This document shows positions 1-6,340 of a stretch of DNA of 12,424 nt, one piece after another. The stretch lies in NCBI GenBank assembly GCA_021784255.1, contig JAJXSZ010000054.1, positions 1 through 12,424 on the forward strand. Reading direction: 5' to 3'. Positions within the stretch are counted from its first letter, which is position 1, and each line of letters begins with the position of its first letter. The notes beneath the pieces were generated by a model. The model did no database searches, was not told where the DNA came from, and saw only the letters and a list, made by a program, of their open reading frames with translations. The position numbers were made by a program, and so were the translations under genes. The DNA is from Pseudomonadota bacterium (lineage in GTDB: Bacteria; Pseudomonadota; Alphaproteobacteria; Acetobacterales; Acetobacteraceae).

Positions 1-196
1 GCGCGGGCGTCGGCTCAGCCGGCACCGGCGGCGCTCGCTCAGGCTGGGGCGGCAAGCCGGGGCCGGCGGGCGTGTGCGCGGGCGGGCGCCATGGCCAGGT
101 GGTGCCGCAGGCCGAGCAGCGCAACTGGCGCGCGGCGTCGAGCGCCGCCTCGGGCACGTCGTATTCCGCGGCGCATTCGGGACAAACGAGACGCAT
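1..196 (-). CDS. MJ0042-type zinc-ribbon protein, 5' part (runs off left edge)
   Basis: Reading leftwards from the ATG at 196-194, the frame stays open to the window edge (65 codons). The N-terminus begins MRLVCPECAAEYDVP and holds two CxxC pairs, C5/C8 and C27/C30. This is the treble-clef/zinc-ribbon fold that opens many alphaproteobacterial MJ0042-family proteins. After the ribbon (about residue 38) the chain becomes rich in Pro and Ala, a low-complexity linker that usually precedes a membrane segment or a second domain. That part lies outside the window. The true reading frame differs from a longer overlapping open frame on the same strand, which lacks the second CxxC pair. Placement divergent from ftsE is a recurrent arrangement in Alphaproteobacteria (family knowledge). 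The specific function is unknown; zinc binding is inferred from the cysteines. Confidence 0.8.
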   Translation of the reverse strand, partial: MRLVCPECAAEYDVPEAALDAARQLRCSACGTTWPWRPPAHTPAGPGLPPQPERAPPVPAEPTPA

Positions 197-254
197 CGGC
201 TATTTTCGGCATCCTATGGCATCCGTTGCAAGGCGCTTCCGGCACGGCACCGGG

Positions 255-277
255 GCATGGCAGAAAAGGCGCCATGC
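255..277 (+). other. 7-bp perfect inverted repeat in the divergent ftsE upstream region
   Basis: GCATGGC (255-261) and GCCATGC (271-277) form a perfect seven-base stem with a nine-base A-rich loop. It lies in the 136-base gap between the divergent zinc-ribbon and ftsE genes, about 55 bases before the ftsE start. No run of T follows it, so it does not look like a terminator. It could be an operator or a 5' leader hairpin, or chance in GC-rich DNA. No convincing -35/-10 pair was found in this gap on either strand. Confidence 0.25.
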
Positions 278-332
278 AGAACCCCGCGATGCGACCTCAG
301 GGGACCGAGCCCGGGGCGGGAGCCGGACGGCG

Positions 333-1004
333 ATGAACAGTGCCGTGGTGCGGCTCGACGGTGTGGCGCTGGATGTCGGCGCGCAGAAGGTGCTGCGCGG
401 CATCAGCCTGGCGATCCCCCGGGGCGGCTTTCGCTGGCTGCTCGGCCCCTCCGGCGCCGGGAAGACGTCGCTGCTGCGCCTGCTGCATCTGGAGCTGCGG
501 CCGAGCGAGGGGCGGCTCGAACTGCTCGGCCGCGACGTCGGCGCCGCGTCGCGGGCGGCGCTGCCGCAGCTGCGCCGGCGCATCGGCATGGTGTTCCAGG
601 ATTTCCGCCTGCTGCCGCATCTCTCCGCGTTCGACAACGTGGCCCTGCCGCTGCGCCTGGCCGGCCGGCCGGAGGGCCAGATCCAGGCCGATGTCGGCGA
701 GATCCTGGCCTGGGTCGGCCTGCGTGCGCGCATGCATTGCCATCCGGCCGAGCTGTCGGGCGGCGAGCAGCAGCGCGTCGCCATCGCGCGGGCGGTGATC
801 AACCGGCCGGATCTGCTGCTGGCCGACGAGCCGACAGGCAACCTGGACGATGCGCAGGCGCAACGGCTGATGCTGCTGCTCGGCGAGCTGTCGCGCCTCG
901 GCACCACGATCGTGGTCGCCACCCACAACGACACCATCGTCGCCCGCCACCCCGCGCCCTCGGTGCGGCTCGCGGCGGGCCGGCTGGTCAGCGCCGATGC
1001 GTGA
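333..1004 (+). CDS. ftsE: Cell division ATP-binding protein FtsE
   Basis: A 223-residue ABC-type ATPase, about the usual FtsE length. Visible motifs are Walker A GPSGAGKT (38-45), the Q-loop glutamine in VFQDFRLLPH (Q89), the signature LSGGEQQ (141-147), Walker B LLLADEP (161-167) followed by TGNLD, and the H-loop histidine in ATHND (H198). The VFQDFRLL and DEPTGNLD wording is typical of FtsE within the ABC superfamily. FtsE pairs with FtsX at the inner face of the membrane, and ATP binding and hydrolysis drive activation of septal peptidoglycan hydrolases. The ATG at 333 was chosen because it starts directly before the first beta strand and has GGGAG at 318-322. The frame is open further upstream, but that stretch shows no homology. 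ftsX follows after eight bases. Confidence 0.97.
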   Translation: MNSAVVRLDGVALDVGAQKVLRGISLAIPRGGFRWLLGPSGAGKTSLLRLLHLELRPSEGRLELLGRDVGAASRAALPQLRRRIGMVFQDFRLLPHLSAFDNVALPLRLAGRPEGQIQADVGEILAWVGLRARMHCHPAELSGGEQQRVAIARAVINRPDLLLADEPTGNLDDAQAQRLMLLLGELSRLGTTIVVATHNDTIVARHPAPSVRLAAGRLVSADA

Positions 1005-1012
1005 GGCAAGCC

Positions 1013-1963
1013 ATGCGTGACGAGGAGGCCCAGCGGGAGCGCGCCGCGGCGCGCCGCGCCCGCCGCCTGCGCCCCGCGCGGTCGGACGATCTCGGCCTGC
1101 GCCGCGGCGTCGCCCGCAAGCTGATGCCCTTCATGGTCGCGGCGATGGCGTTCCTCGCCAGCCTCGCCCTGGCGGGCGCCATCGCCGCCGCCGCCTTTTC
1201 GCGCCAGTGGCAGGAGGGCCCGGCGGCCGCGCTGACGGTCCAGGTGCCCGATCCCGCCGCCAGGGCCACGGACGCGCCGCAAAGCCGGCTCGACCGGGTG
1301 GTGGCGCTGCTGCGCGCCAGCCCCGGCATCGCCCACGTCGACGCCCTGTCGCATGCGCAGATCGCCAAGCTGCTGCAGCCCTGGCTCGGCAGCGCGGCGA
1401 CGCAGGGGCTGGCCCTGCCCGCCGTCGTCGCCGTGCGCGCCGAGGGCGCCGGGCCGCCGCTCGCCGAGGTGACCGCGGAGCTGCGCGCCGCCGCACCGGG
1501 TACGCTGGTGGACAGCCACGGCGACTGGACGCGGCGGATCGCGACGCTGGCGCACAGCATCCAGGCGCTGGCCTGGGCGATGCTGGCGCTGGTGACGGGG
1601 GTGGCCGCCGCCGTGGTGACGATCGCCACCCGTGCGGGCCTGGTGCAGCGGCGCGACGCGGTGCTGCTGGTGCACGGCCTCGGCGCCACCGATGCCGACA
1701 TTGCCCGCCGCTTTGCCGCCCGCGCGACCCGGCTCGCCTTCGCCGGCGGGCTCGGCGGCACCGCCGTCGCGTTGCCGGTGCTCGCCGGCCTCGCGGCGCT
1801 GGCCGCCCCGCTGATCGGCGGCATCGCCGATCCCGCCGCCTGGATGCCGGCCCTGCCGCGCGCCCTCTGGTTGGGCCTTGCCGCCATCCCGCTGGTCTGC
1901 GCCGCGCTCGGCTTCGCCACCGCACAGGTCACGGTTCGCGCCTGGCTGCGCCCGCTGCCGTGA
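1013..1963 (+). CDS. ftsX: Cell division protein FtsX (permease-like partner of FtsE)
   Basis: A 316-residue membrane protein directly after ftsE, with GAGG overlapping the ftsE stop (1003-1006) six bases before the ATG. The layout matches FtsX: a basic cytoplasmic N-terminus (1-37), TM1 about 38-62, a periplasmic domain of about 120 residues (63-183), then TM2 about 184-206, TM3 about 242-268 and TM4 about 284-306. The loop between TM2 and TM3 contains RRDAVLLVHGLGATDADIARRF, the conserved cytoplasmic segment of the FtsX/MacB permease fold. FtsX transmits the FtsE ATPase cycle to periplasmic hydrolase activators at the septum. The N-terminal 37 residues are unusually rich in Arg and acidic residues. 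The identification rests on topology, the conserved loop and position; the extracellular domain is poorly conserved in the family. Confidence 0.93.
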   Translation: MRDEEAQRERAAARRARRLRPARSDDLGLRRGVARKLMPFMVAAMAFLASLALAGAIAAAAFSRQWQEGPAAALTVQVPDPAARATDAPQSRLDRVVALLRASPGIAHVDALSHAQIAKLLQPWLGSAATQGLALPAVVAVRAEGAGPPLAEVTAELRAAAPGTLVDSHGDWTRRIATLAHSIQALAWAMLALVTGVAAAVVTIATRAGLVQRRDAVLLVHGLGATDADIARRFAARATRLAFAGGLGGTAVALPVLAGLAALAAPLIGGIADPAAWMPALPRALWLGLAAIPLVCAALGFATAQVTVRAWLRPLP

Positions 1964-1976
1964 GGGCCCGCCGAAC

Positions 1977-2549
1977 GTGAAACGCCGGCTTGGATGGCTG
2001 GCGGCACTGCCGGTCGCGGTCTTCGCCCTGGGCTTCGTCTGGTTCGTCCTCGCCGCCACCGACGCGCCCGATGCGCGGGTGCGCGCCGACGGCATCGTGG
2101 TGCTGACCGGCGGCGCGGACCGGGTCAGGACCGGGCTGCGCCTGCTCGCCGAGGGGCGGGCGCCGCTGCTGCTGATCTCGGGCGTGGCCCGTGCGGCGGA
2201 CTACCGGACGCTGGCGCGCCTGGCCGGCGCGCCTGACGGCCTCTCGGCCCGGGTCACGCTGGGCCACGAAGCCCACAACACGGCCGGCAACGCCCGCGAG
2301 ACCGCCGCCTGGGCGCGGGCGCGCCACATGGCATCGCTGATCGTGGTCACCGCCTTCTACCACATGCCGCGGGCCCTGGCGGAGCTGTCGCGCGAGATGC
2401 CGCGTGTCCGGTTCGACCCCTACCCGGTCCATCCGCCCGCGCTGCATCCCTGGTGGCGCGCGCCGACGGCGTGGCGGCTGCTCGCGCAGGAGTATGTGAA
2501 ATATCTCGCGGTGGCGTCGGGCATCGCGCCGCTGCTGCGGCTCGACTGA
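1977..2549 (+). CDS. DUF218 / YdcF-like membrane-anchored protein
   Basis: A 190-residue protein with an N-terminal membrane anchor (about 8-26) and a DUF218 domain after it. Motifs in order are VVLTGGADR (41-49), an acidic/Asn motif LGHEAHNTAGNA (95-106) and TAFYHMPRA (125-133). These correspond to the nucleotide-binding-like Rossmann core of the SanA/YdcF/ElyC superfamily. Members of that superfamily act on envelope biogenesis; ElyC, for example, affects peptidoglycan assembly at low temperature. The exact reaction is unknown here. A GTG start at 1977 is preferred: it lies 13 bases after the ftsX stop, has GAGGG at 1962-1966, and is followed at once by MKRRLGWLAALPVAVF, a proper anchor. Longer in-frame starts would sit inside ftsX. 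The next gene overlaps its stop by one base (TGATG), suggesting translational coupling. Confidence 0.88.
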   Translation: MKRRLGWLAALPVAVFALGFVWFVLAATDAPDARVRADGIVVLTGGADRVRTGLRLLAEGRAPLLLISGVARAADYRTLARLAGAPDGLSARVTLGHEAHNTAGNARETAAWARARHMASLIVVTAFYHMPRALAELSREMPRVRFDPYPVHPPALHPWWRAPTAWRLLAQEYVKYLAVASGIAPLLRLD

Positions 2550-3253
2550 TGCTGCGCCTGCTGCGCTCGGCGCTGTTCAACCTGTTCTTCTACGGCCTCA
2601 GCGCGATCATGGTGCTGGCGCTGCCGCTGGTCACGCGGCGCGGCGAGGCGGCGATGCAGGCCCATATCCGGCTCTGGGCGCGGCTGGTGCTCGGCGCGGC
2701 AAGGCGGCTCTGCGGCATCTCCTGGCGCGTCGTCGGGCACCTGCCCGCCGGCCCCGCCCTCATCGCCTCGCGCCACCAGTCGGCGTTCGACACCATCGTC
2801 TGGTTCCTGCTGCTGGCCCCGCCGGCGCCGACGCCGGCCTATGTGCTGAAGCGCGAGCTGACGCGGATTCCGCTGGTCGGCGGGTTCTGCGACGGGCTCG
2901 GGCTGATCGTCGTGGACCGCGACGCCGGCTCGGCGGCGATCCGCGCCCTGTTGCGCGGCGGCGACGCCGCGATGCGCGCCGGGCGGACGATCGTGATCTT
3001 CCCCGAGGGGACGCGGGCGCCGCCGGGGACGATGCTGCCGCTGCAACCGGGCGTCGCGGCGCTGGCGCAGCGCACCGGGCTGCCGGTGATCCCGGTCACG
3101 ACCGATTCCGGCCGCCATTGGGGACGCCGCGCCTTCGTCAAGAAACCGGGCGTCATCACCGTCGCCATCGGCGCGGCGCTGCCAGCGCGGCTGCCGCGCC
3201 AGGCGCTGATGCGGGAACTGGCGGTCGCGCTGGCGGCGCCGCCCTGTGGATAG
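2549..3253 (+). CDS. plsC: PlsC-type 1-acyl-sn-glycerol-3-phosphate acyltransferase
   Basis: A 234-residue lysophospholipid acyltransferase. The catalytic HX4D motif is H76-QSAF-D81. A KREL segment (101-104) follows, and the glycerophosphate-binding motif FPEGTR is at 151-156, then a PVIPV segment (179-183) and the GR.W region. The N-terminal 10-30 region is hydrophobic and probably associates with the inner membrane. The expected role is transfer of an acyl chain to the sn-2 position of lysophosphatidic acid to make phosphatidic acid. The start overlaps the DUF218 stop by one base (TGATG), so it is probably translated by re-initiation; no good ribosome site is visible. A related specificity (another lysophospholipid or ornithine lipid acylation, OlsA-like) cannot be excluded from motifs alone. 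Confidence 0.9.
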   Translation: MLRLLRSALFNLFFYGLSAIMVLALPLVTRRGEAAMQAHIRLWARLVLGAARRLCGISWRVVGHLPAGPALIASRHQSAFDTIVWFLLLAPPAPTPAYVLKRELTRIPLVGGFCDGLGLIVVDRDAGSAAIRALLRGGDAAMRAGRTIVIFPEGTRAPPGTMLPLQPGVAALAQRTGLPVIPVTTDSGRHWGRRAFVKKPGVITVAIGAALPARLPRQALMRELAVALAAPPCG

Positions 3254-3411
3254 GTTTGTGGGCGGACACCGGCGCGGGTTCCCACGCCATGCCAGCCGGG
3301 ATGCCTAAATCGCTGATACGGCCTCGCTCCGCGATAACGCGAGCGGTGCCGCGGCGGGCTCTCCGGCACCTGGGGATAGAGGCCGTGCGCGGTTGGCTGT
3401 ATGCGAGGGCG

Positions 3412-4419
3412 ATGCGCCGCCTCCTGCTCCCCCTGCTGCTGCTCGCCGCGCTGTGGAGCGGCGCCTGGTTCTACCTCACCGGCATGCTGCGCGACCGCTT
3501 CGAGGCGACCGTCGCCGCCGCGCGCGCCAATGGCTGGGTCGTCACCGCCGGGGCGCCGTCGCGCGCCGGGTTTCCGCTGCGGGCTGCCATCGTCGTGCCG
3601 GACGTGACGGGTTCGGGTGGCACGGCGCTGCCTGGTGCCGGCGGCGTGCACGCCTCTCGCCTGGTGCTCGCGCTGGCGCCGGCGCATCCGACGACGCTCG
3701 CGATCGCGCTGCCGGACGGGTTCGAGGTGCTGGCCGAGGGGGGCGCGCCGATCGCGGTGCGGGCGAGGCGGCTGGTGGGCGTCGCGCCGCTCGTCGGGCC
3801 GCCCCGCGTCAGCGTCGAGGCGACGGACCTTGTGGCCGCGCGGGCCGCGGGCGCGGGCCTCGCCGCCGCGCACGCCCGGTTGTGGCTGGCGCCGCGCGGG
3901 CCGGACCTCGGTTTTCGCGTCGCCGCCACGGATGTCCGCCTGCCGCCGGGAGACTGGCCGCTCGGTCCGCGCATCGCGTCGGTACTGGCCGTCGGCACCG
4001 CCGGCGGCGCGCTGGCGGCACCGCCCGCCAATGGCGTGCGCGGCACCGTGGGATGGCTGCAAGCCTGGCGCGACCGTGGCGGCAGCCTCACCCTCACGCG
4101 GCTCGCGCTCGGCTGGGGGCCGCTGTCGCTCAGCGGCGAAGGCTCGGCCGCCCTCGATGCCGCCCTGCAGCCGCAGGCACAGGGCAGGCTCGCCGTGCGT
4201 GGCTACGAGGAGGCGCTCGCCGCCATGGCCAAGGCCGGCTTCGTCGCGCCAGGGTCGGCCCTTGCTGCCGGGTTCGCGCTCGGGTTGCTGGCGCGGCCCG
4301 GGAAGGACGGAGCGCCGCCCGAGATCGACGTCACCGCCGCGCTGCGCGGCGGACGGCTCACCATCGGCGGTGTCGATCTGGGGCCGGTGGCGAAACTCTC
4401 CTGGCCAGCAACGCCGTGA
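3412..4419 (+). CDS. DUF2125 family envelope protein
   Basis: A 335-residue protein starting with a basic-plus-leucine signal sequence or anchor (MRRLLLPLLLLAALWSGAWF, 1-20). A long beta-rich, Gly/Ala-rich body follows. The early segment with GWVVTAGAPSRAGFPLR (41-57) resembles the conserved N-terminal signature of DUF2125, a family known mainly from Alphaproteobacteria with no established function. It is expected to be exported or anchored facing the periplasm. A GTG at 3385 in the same frame has GGGGA eight bases upstream and would add nine residues. I prefer the ATG because the basic residues then sit at the extreme N-terminus, but the start is not settled. It follows the acyltransferase gene after 158 bases on the same strand, so it may be a separate transcription unit. 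Confidence 0.75.
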   Translation: MRRLLLPLLLLAALWSGAWFYLTGMLRDRFEATVAAARANGWVVTAGAPSRAGFPLRAAIVVPDVTGSGGTALPGAGGVHASRLVLALAPAHPTTLAIALPDGFEVLAEGGAPIAVRARRLVGVAPLVGPPRVSVEATDLVAARAAGAGLAAAHARLWLAPRGPDLGFRVAATDVRLPPGDWPLGPRIASVLAVGTAGGALAAPPANGVRGTVGWLQAWRDRGGSLTLTRLALGWGPLSLSGEGSAALDAALQPQAQGRLAVRGYEEALAAMAKAGFVAPGSALAAGFALGLLARPGKDGAPPEIDVTAALRGGRLTIGGVDLGPVAKLSWPATP

Positions 4420-4430
4420 GCCGCTATAGT
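4402..4430 (+). promoter_or_regulatory. Candidate sigma-70-type promoter for the ACT-domain gene
   Basis: TGGCCA (4402-4407) is separated by 17 bases from TATAGT (4425-4430). The -10 box matches the consensus TATAAT at five of six positions and the -35 box matches TTGACA at four of six. The pair spans the stop codon of the DUF2125 gene and points at the ACT-domain gene about 110 bases downstream. It is one of the few AT-containing hexamers in the neighbourhood. Evidence is only consensus matching. Confidence 0.35.
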
Positions 4431-4436
4431 TGTCTC

Positions 4437-4498
4437 ATGGTTCCGGAGACGATGCGCTCGGGGATGCGAATTACCTGCGCGGCTGCCTGAAGCAGCCG
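4437..4498 (+). other. Possible leader: 17-codon ORF ending inside a 7-bp hairpin
   Basis: An ATG at 4437, seven bases after the candidate -10 box, opens a 17-codon frame (MVPETMRSGMRITCAAA) whose TGA is at 4488-4490. The stop falls in the loop of a perfect hairpin: CGGCTGC (4480-4486), loop CTGAA, GCAGCCG (4492-4498). The hairpin lies about 50 bases before the ACT-domain gene. It has no T run, so it is not a classic attenuator terminator. It could also just mark the end of DUF2125 transcription, or be chance. Confidence 0.2.
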
Positions 4499-4546
4499 AC
4501 GCCGTTCGCTCGCCTGACGCGCTTCTATTCCCGGAGTCTCCCTTTC

Positions 4547-4846
4547 ATGTCGTTCGAACCCTGGGCCCTCGTGGGTCTGCATGCCGCCGTCCGTTTCACC
4601 GTCACCGCCGAAGCCTCGCCGGGCCTGCTGCCGCGGCTGATCGAGCCGTTCGCGCGCCGCGACCTGGTGCCGCAGGCCTTCGAGGCGCGCCGCCAGGGCG
4701 ACACCGTGCGCGTCGAGATCCGCCTCGTGGCGATGCCGGCGGAGATGGTGCATGTGGTGGAAGGCAACCTCGGCGCCGTCGTCGGCGTGCTCTCGGTCCA
4801 GCGCGAGCAGGAAGTCGTGGGGCGGGTGCAGCGCCGGGCGGCGTGA
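4547..4846 (+). CDS. Small ACT-domain protein (IlvH/IlvM-like fold)
   Basis: A 99-residue protein. From about residue 12 it shows the beta-alpha-beta-beta-alpha-beta pattern of an ACT domain: VRFTVTAEASPGLLPRLIEP (15-34), then DLVPQAFEARRQG, TVRVEIRLVAMP, a helix around EMVHVVEGNL and VVGVLSVQRE. A strand followed by a small/Pro-Gly-Leu turn into a helix is the usual ACT ligand-binding corner. Stand-alone ACT domains of this size resemble acetolactate synthase regulatory subunits (IlvM/IlvN), but no catalytic partner is adjacent, so the ligand and partner are unknown. The ATG at 4547 has GGAG at 4533-4536. A TTG 39 codons upstream is in frame but adds residues with no family resemblance. The last codons and stop lie inside a tandem repeat. 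Confidence 0.7.
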   Translation: MSFEPWALVGLHAAVRFTVTAEASPGLLPRLIEPFARRDLVPQAFEARRQGDTVRVEIRLVAMPAEMVHVVEGNLGAVVGVLSVQREQEVVGRVQRRAA

Positions 4847-4930
4847 GGCCCCGGGCGGCGTGAGGCCCCGGGCGGCGTGAGGTCCGGGCGGTGTGAGGTC
4901 CGGGCGACGTGAGATCCGGGCGGCGCGGGC
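4834..4930 (+). repeat. GC-rich tandem repeat, about six copies of a 16-17 base unit
   Basis: The unit is CCGGGCGGCGTGAGG plus one or two bases. Copies begin at 4834, 4851, 4868, 4884, 4900 and 4916; the last is partial and diverged. The first three share the same 15-base core and the first two are 17 bases long. Later ones are 16 bases long, with GGT replacing GGCC and base changes in the core. The first copy encodes the C-terminal RAA and stop of the ACT-domain protein. The array fills the 3' half of the convergent gap up to about 60 bases before the facing gene's stop. Gradual divergence from left to right fits slippage-driven duplication of the gene's own end. Confidence 0.9.
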
Positions 4931-4981
4931 CACGCCGTGATGCGCGATCGTCGCGCCGGCGCCACCGTCGCGCCGCGGCAA

Positions 4982-5000
4982 CCGCCAGCTCAGGTGGCGG
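4982..5000 (-). terminator. Weak hairpin at the end of the ferritin-like gene
   Basis: CCGCCA (4982-4987) and TGGCGG (4995-5000) form a six-base stem with a seven-base loop that includes the stop codon of the minus-strand gene. No T run follows on either strand. It might contribute to ending the convergent transcripts, but its overlap with the coding end makes a chance match equally likely. Confidence 0.2.
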
Positions 5001-5814
5001 CGCGCGCGCCGGTGTAGCGCCGGCGGCGGCGGTCGAGCGCGCGCCATGCCAGCCGCGCGGCGAGGCCGGACAGGCGTCCGCGCGGCTTCAACCCGACGGT
5101 CTTGAAGATCATGCCCATGCCGCGGGCGATGTGGTCGCGGCGATAGACCTGCATCGCGCCGCCCATATAGGCGCGGATGCAGCGCGCGTGGTCGTAGGCC
5201 CGCGATGCCGGTTCGTTCGCGCAATGATAGGCGAAGGCGAGCTCGTCGTCCTCGCTCTCGCGGATGCGGCCGGCGGCGATCGCGAGACGGCGCGCGAAGC
5301 CCAGCCGCTCGCGGCCGAGATAGCGGCGCAGGTGGTCGTAGAACAGCTTGAAGTGCCGGTATTCGTCGGCGGCGATCAGGCGGCAGATGCGTTCCAGCAC
5401 CGGCTCGGCCGTCGCGTCGGCCAGGGCGGTGTAGTAGCTCGAGGTGCCGGTCTCGACCATGCAGCGCGCGATCAGCTCGCCGGTGCGCGAGCCGCGTACC
5501 GAGGCGGTCGCATCGAGCGGGACACTGAACCCCGCCCTGTAGCGGGCGAAGGCGGCGCGGAAATCCCAGCCGGGATCGGCCAGCATCGCCCAGCGCCCGA
5601 GCGCTTCGCCGTGCTGCACCTCCTCCTCGGCCCAGCGGTCCGCGGCGGCGCGGAAATCAGGGTCGTCGGGGAAGACGCGGCTGAGGTAGATCGCGTAATC
5701 GCTGCCGTTGCGCTCGACCATGGCCGCCGCCTTGACCAGCGGCAGCACGGCCTGCTCCACCCGGCCGGCGTCGAAGGCGCTCCAGTCCACGTCGTCGAGC
5801 CGCCAATGCTTCAT
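4990..5814 (-). CDS. Ferritin-like diiron protein of the acyl-ACP desaturase type
   Basis: A 274-residue, mostly helical protein. It carries a full six-ligand diiron pattern: a candidate E34 (VERNGSD), E65-VQ-H68 in AEEEVQHGE, E121 in MVETGTSSYY, and E151-YR-H154 in IAADEYRHFK. Two E-x-x-H motifs separated by a lone Glu helix is the arrangement of soluble stearoyl-ACP-type desaturases and related ferritin-like proteins. The phrase CRLIAADEYRH is close to the desaturase IC..IAADE.RHE signature. The expected chemistry is oxygen-dependent oxidation at a diiron centre, but the substrate is not visible from the sequence. The C-terminus (about 245-274) is Arg/Ala-rich. The start at 5814 (MKHWRLDDVDWSAF) was chosen because an ATG 16 codons earlier adds only a basic, unconserved stretch; neither has a good ribosome site. 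It follows atpC after 108 bases, beyond a terminator-like hairpin. Confidence 0.78.
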   Translation of the reverse strand: MKHWRLDDVDWSAFDAGRVEQAVLPLVKAAAMVERNGSDYAIYLSRVFPDDPDFRAAADRWAEEEVQHGEALGRWAMLADPGWDFRAAFARYRAGFSVPLDATASVRGSRTGELIARCMVETGTSSYYTALADATAEPVLERICRLIAADEYRHFKLFYDHLRRYLGRERLGFARRLAIAAGRIRESEDDELAFAYHCANEPASRAYDHARCIRAYMGGAMQVYRRDHIARGMGMIFKTVGLKPRGRLSGLAARLAWRALDRRRRRYTGARAAT

Positions 5815-5900
5815 CGCGGGTGTTTCATCGCGACAAATCCGTCGGCGCCGCCCGACCGTCATGGCGGGCGGTTGCGCCGCGGACCTTCATGCGCCAGGAA

Positions 5901-5921
5901 ATCGCGACGCGGCGTCGCGAT
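5901..5921 (-). terminator. Hairpin terminator after atpC
   Basis: ATCGCGACG (5901-5909) and CGTCGCGAT (5913-5921) form a perfect nine-base stem with a three-base loop (the inner pair may open to give five). It begins one base after the atpC stop codon. On the minus strand it is followed by TTCC, so the T run is short. Position and stem strength make it the likely end or attenuation point of the atpHAGDC transcript. With so few T residues, some read-through into the ferritin-like gene is possible. Confidence 0.65.
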
Positions 5922-5922
5922 G

Positions 5923-6330
5923 TCAAGCCGCCTGGGCGGCCTCCACCATGGCCTGCGCCGACTGGATCGCGTCCAGGGCCGCGGAGGTCGCGGCCACGTC
6001 GTTCTTGTCGGCCGCGGTATAGGCGCTCTGCGCGTCGGCGAGCTGGCGCTCCGCCGCGGCGCGGGACAGTTCCGCGGGCGGGGTTGCGGCGTTGGCCAGC
6101 ACCGTCACCTTCGTCGGGGTGATCTCGGCGAAGCCGCCGGAGACGTAGAGGCTCTGGACGACCTTGCCGCCCGCCCAGGTGCGCACCGTGCCGCCGCGCA
6201 GCAGCACGAGCATCGGTGCGTGCTGCGCCAGCACGCCCATCTCGCCTTCCGCCGCCGGCAGCGTCACCATCTCGACGGGCGCGGCGAACAGCATCTTCTC
6301 CGGCGAGACGATCTCGAGGTCGATGGGCAT
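5923..6330 (-). CDS. atpC: F1 ATP synthase epsilon subunit
   Basis: A 135-residue protein of normal epsilon length. The N-terminal beta-sandwich (about 1-85) starts PIDLEIVSPEKMLFAAPVEM and contains the conserved EGEMGVLAQHAPM turn (28-40) and GGFAEI (66-71). The C-terminal part (about 86-135) is the Ala-rich helical hairpin that can insert into the F1 core and inhibit ATP hydrolysis. It belongs to the central stalk with gamma and contacts the c-ring. It is the last gene of the F1 operon, ten bases after atpD, with GAGG over the atpD stop (6339-6342) eight bases from its ATG. The helical tail is low in charged residues near the end. Confidence 0.95.
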   Translation of the reverse strand: MPIDLEIVSPEKMLFAAPVEMVTLPAAEGEMGVLAQHAPMLVLLRGGTVRTWAGGKVVQSLYVSGGFAEITPTKVTVLANAATPPAELSRAAAERQLADAQSAYTAADKNDVAATSAALDAIQSAQAMVEAAQAA

Positions 6331-6340
6331 CGCGCTGGCC

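Noticed and set aside
74..1012. A 629-codon frame that would extend FtsX upstream across ftsE
   Set aside because: The upstream part overlaps ftsE in another frame and is Arg/Ala-rich shadow sequence; FtsX proper starts at 1013 with a good ribosome site.
200..2095. A 631-codon minus-strand frame opposite ftsE and ftsX
   Set aside because: Antisense shadow of two confidently identified genes, with no family resemblance.
3245..3253. DnaA-box-like TGTGGATAG at the end of the acyltransferase gene
   Set aside because: A single near-match, within coding sequence, with no cluster of boxes, AT-rich element or origin-associated genes nearby.
3254..3411. Partial inverted repeats (CTCGC...GCGAG) in the gap before the DUF2125 gene
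   Set aside because: Short stem with a long loop and no T run; expected by chance at this base composition.
5848..5871. CCGCCC/GGGCGG pairing upstream of the ferritin-like gene
   Set aside because: Six-base pure G/C stem with a twelve-base loop; far weaker than the hairpin at 5901-5921 and not clearly placed for function.
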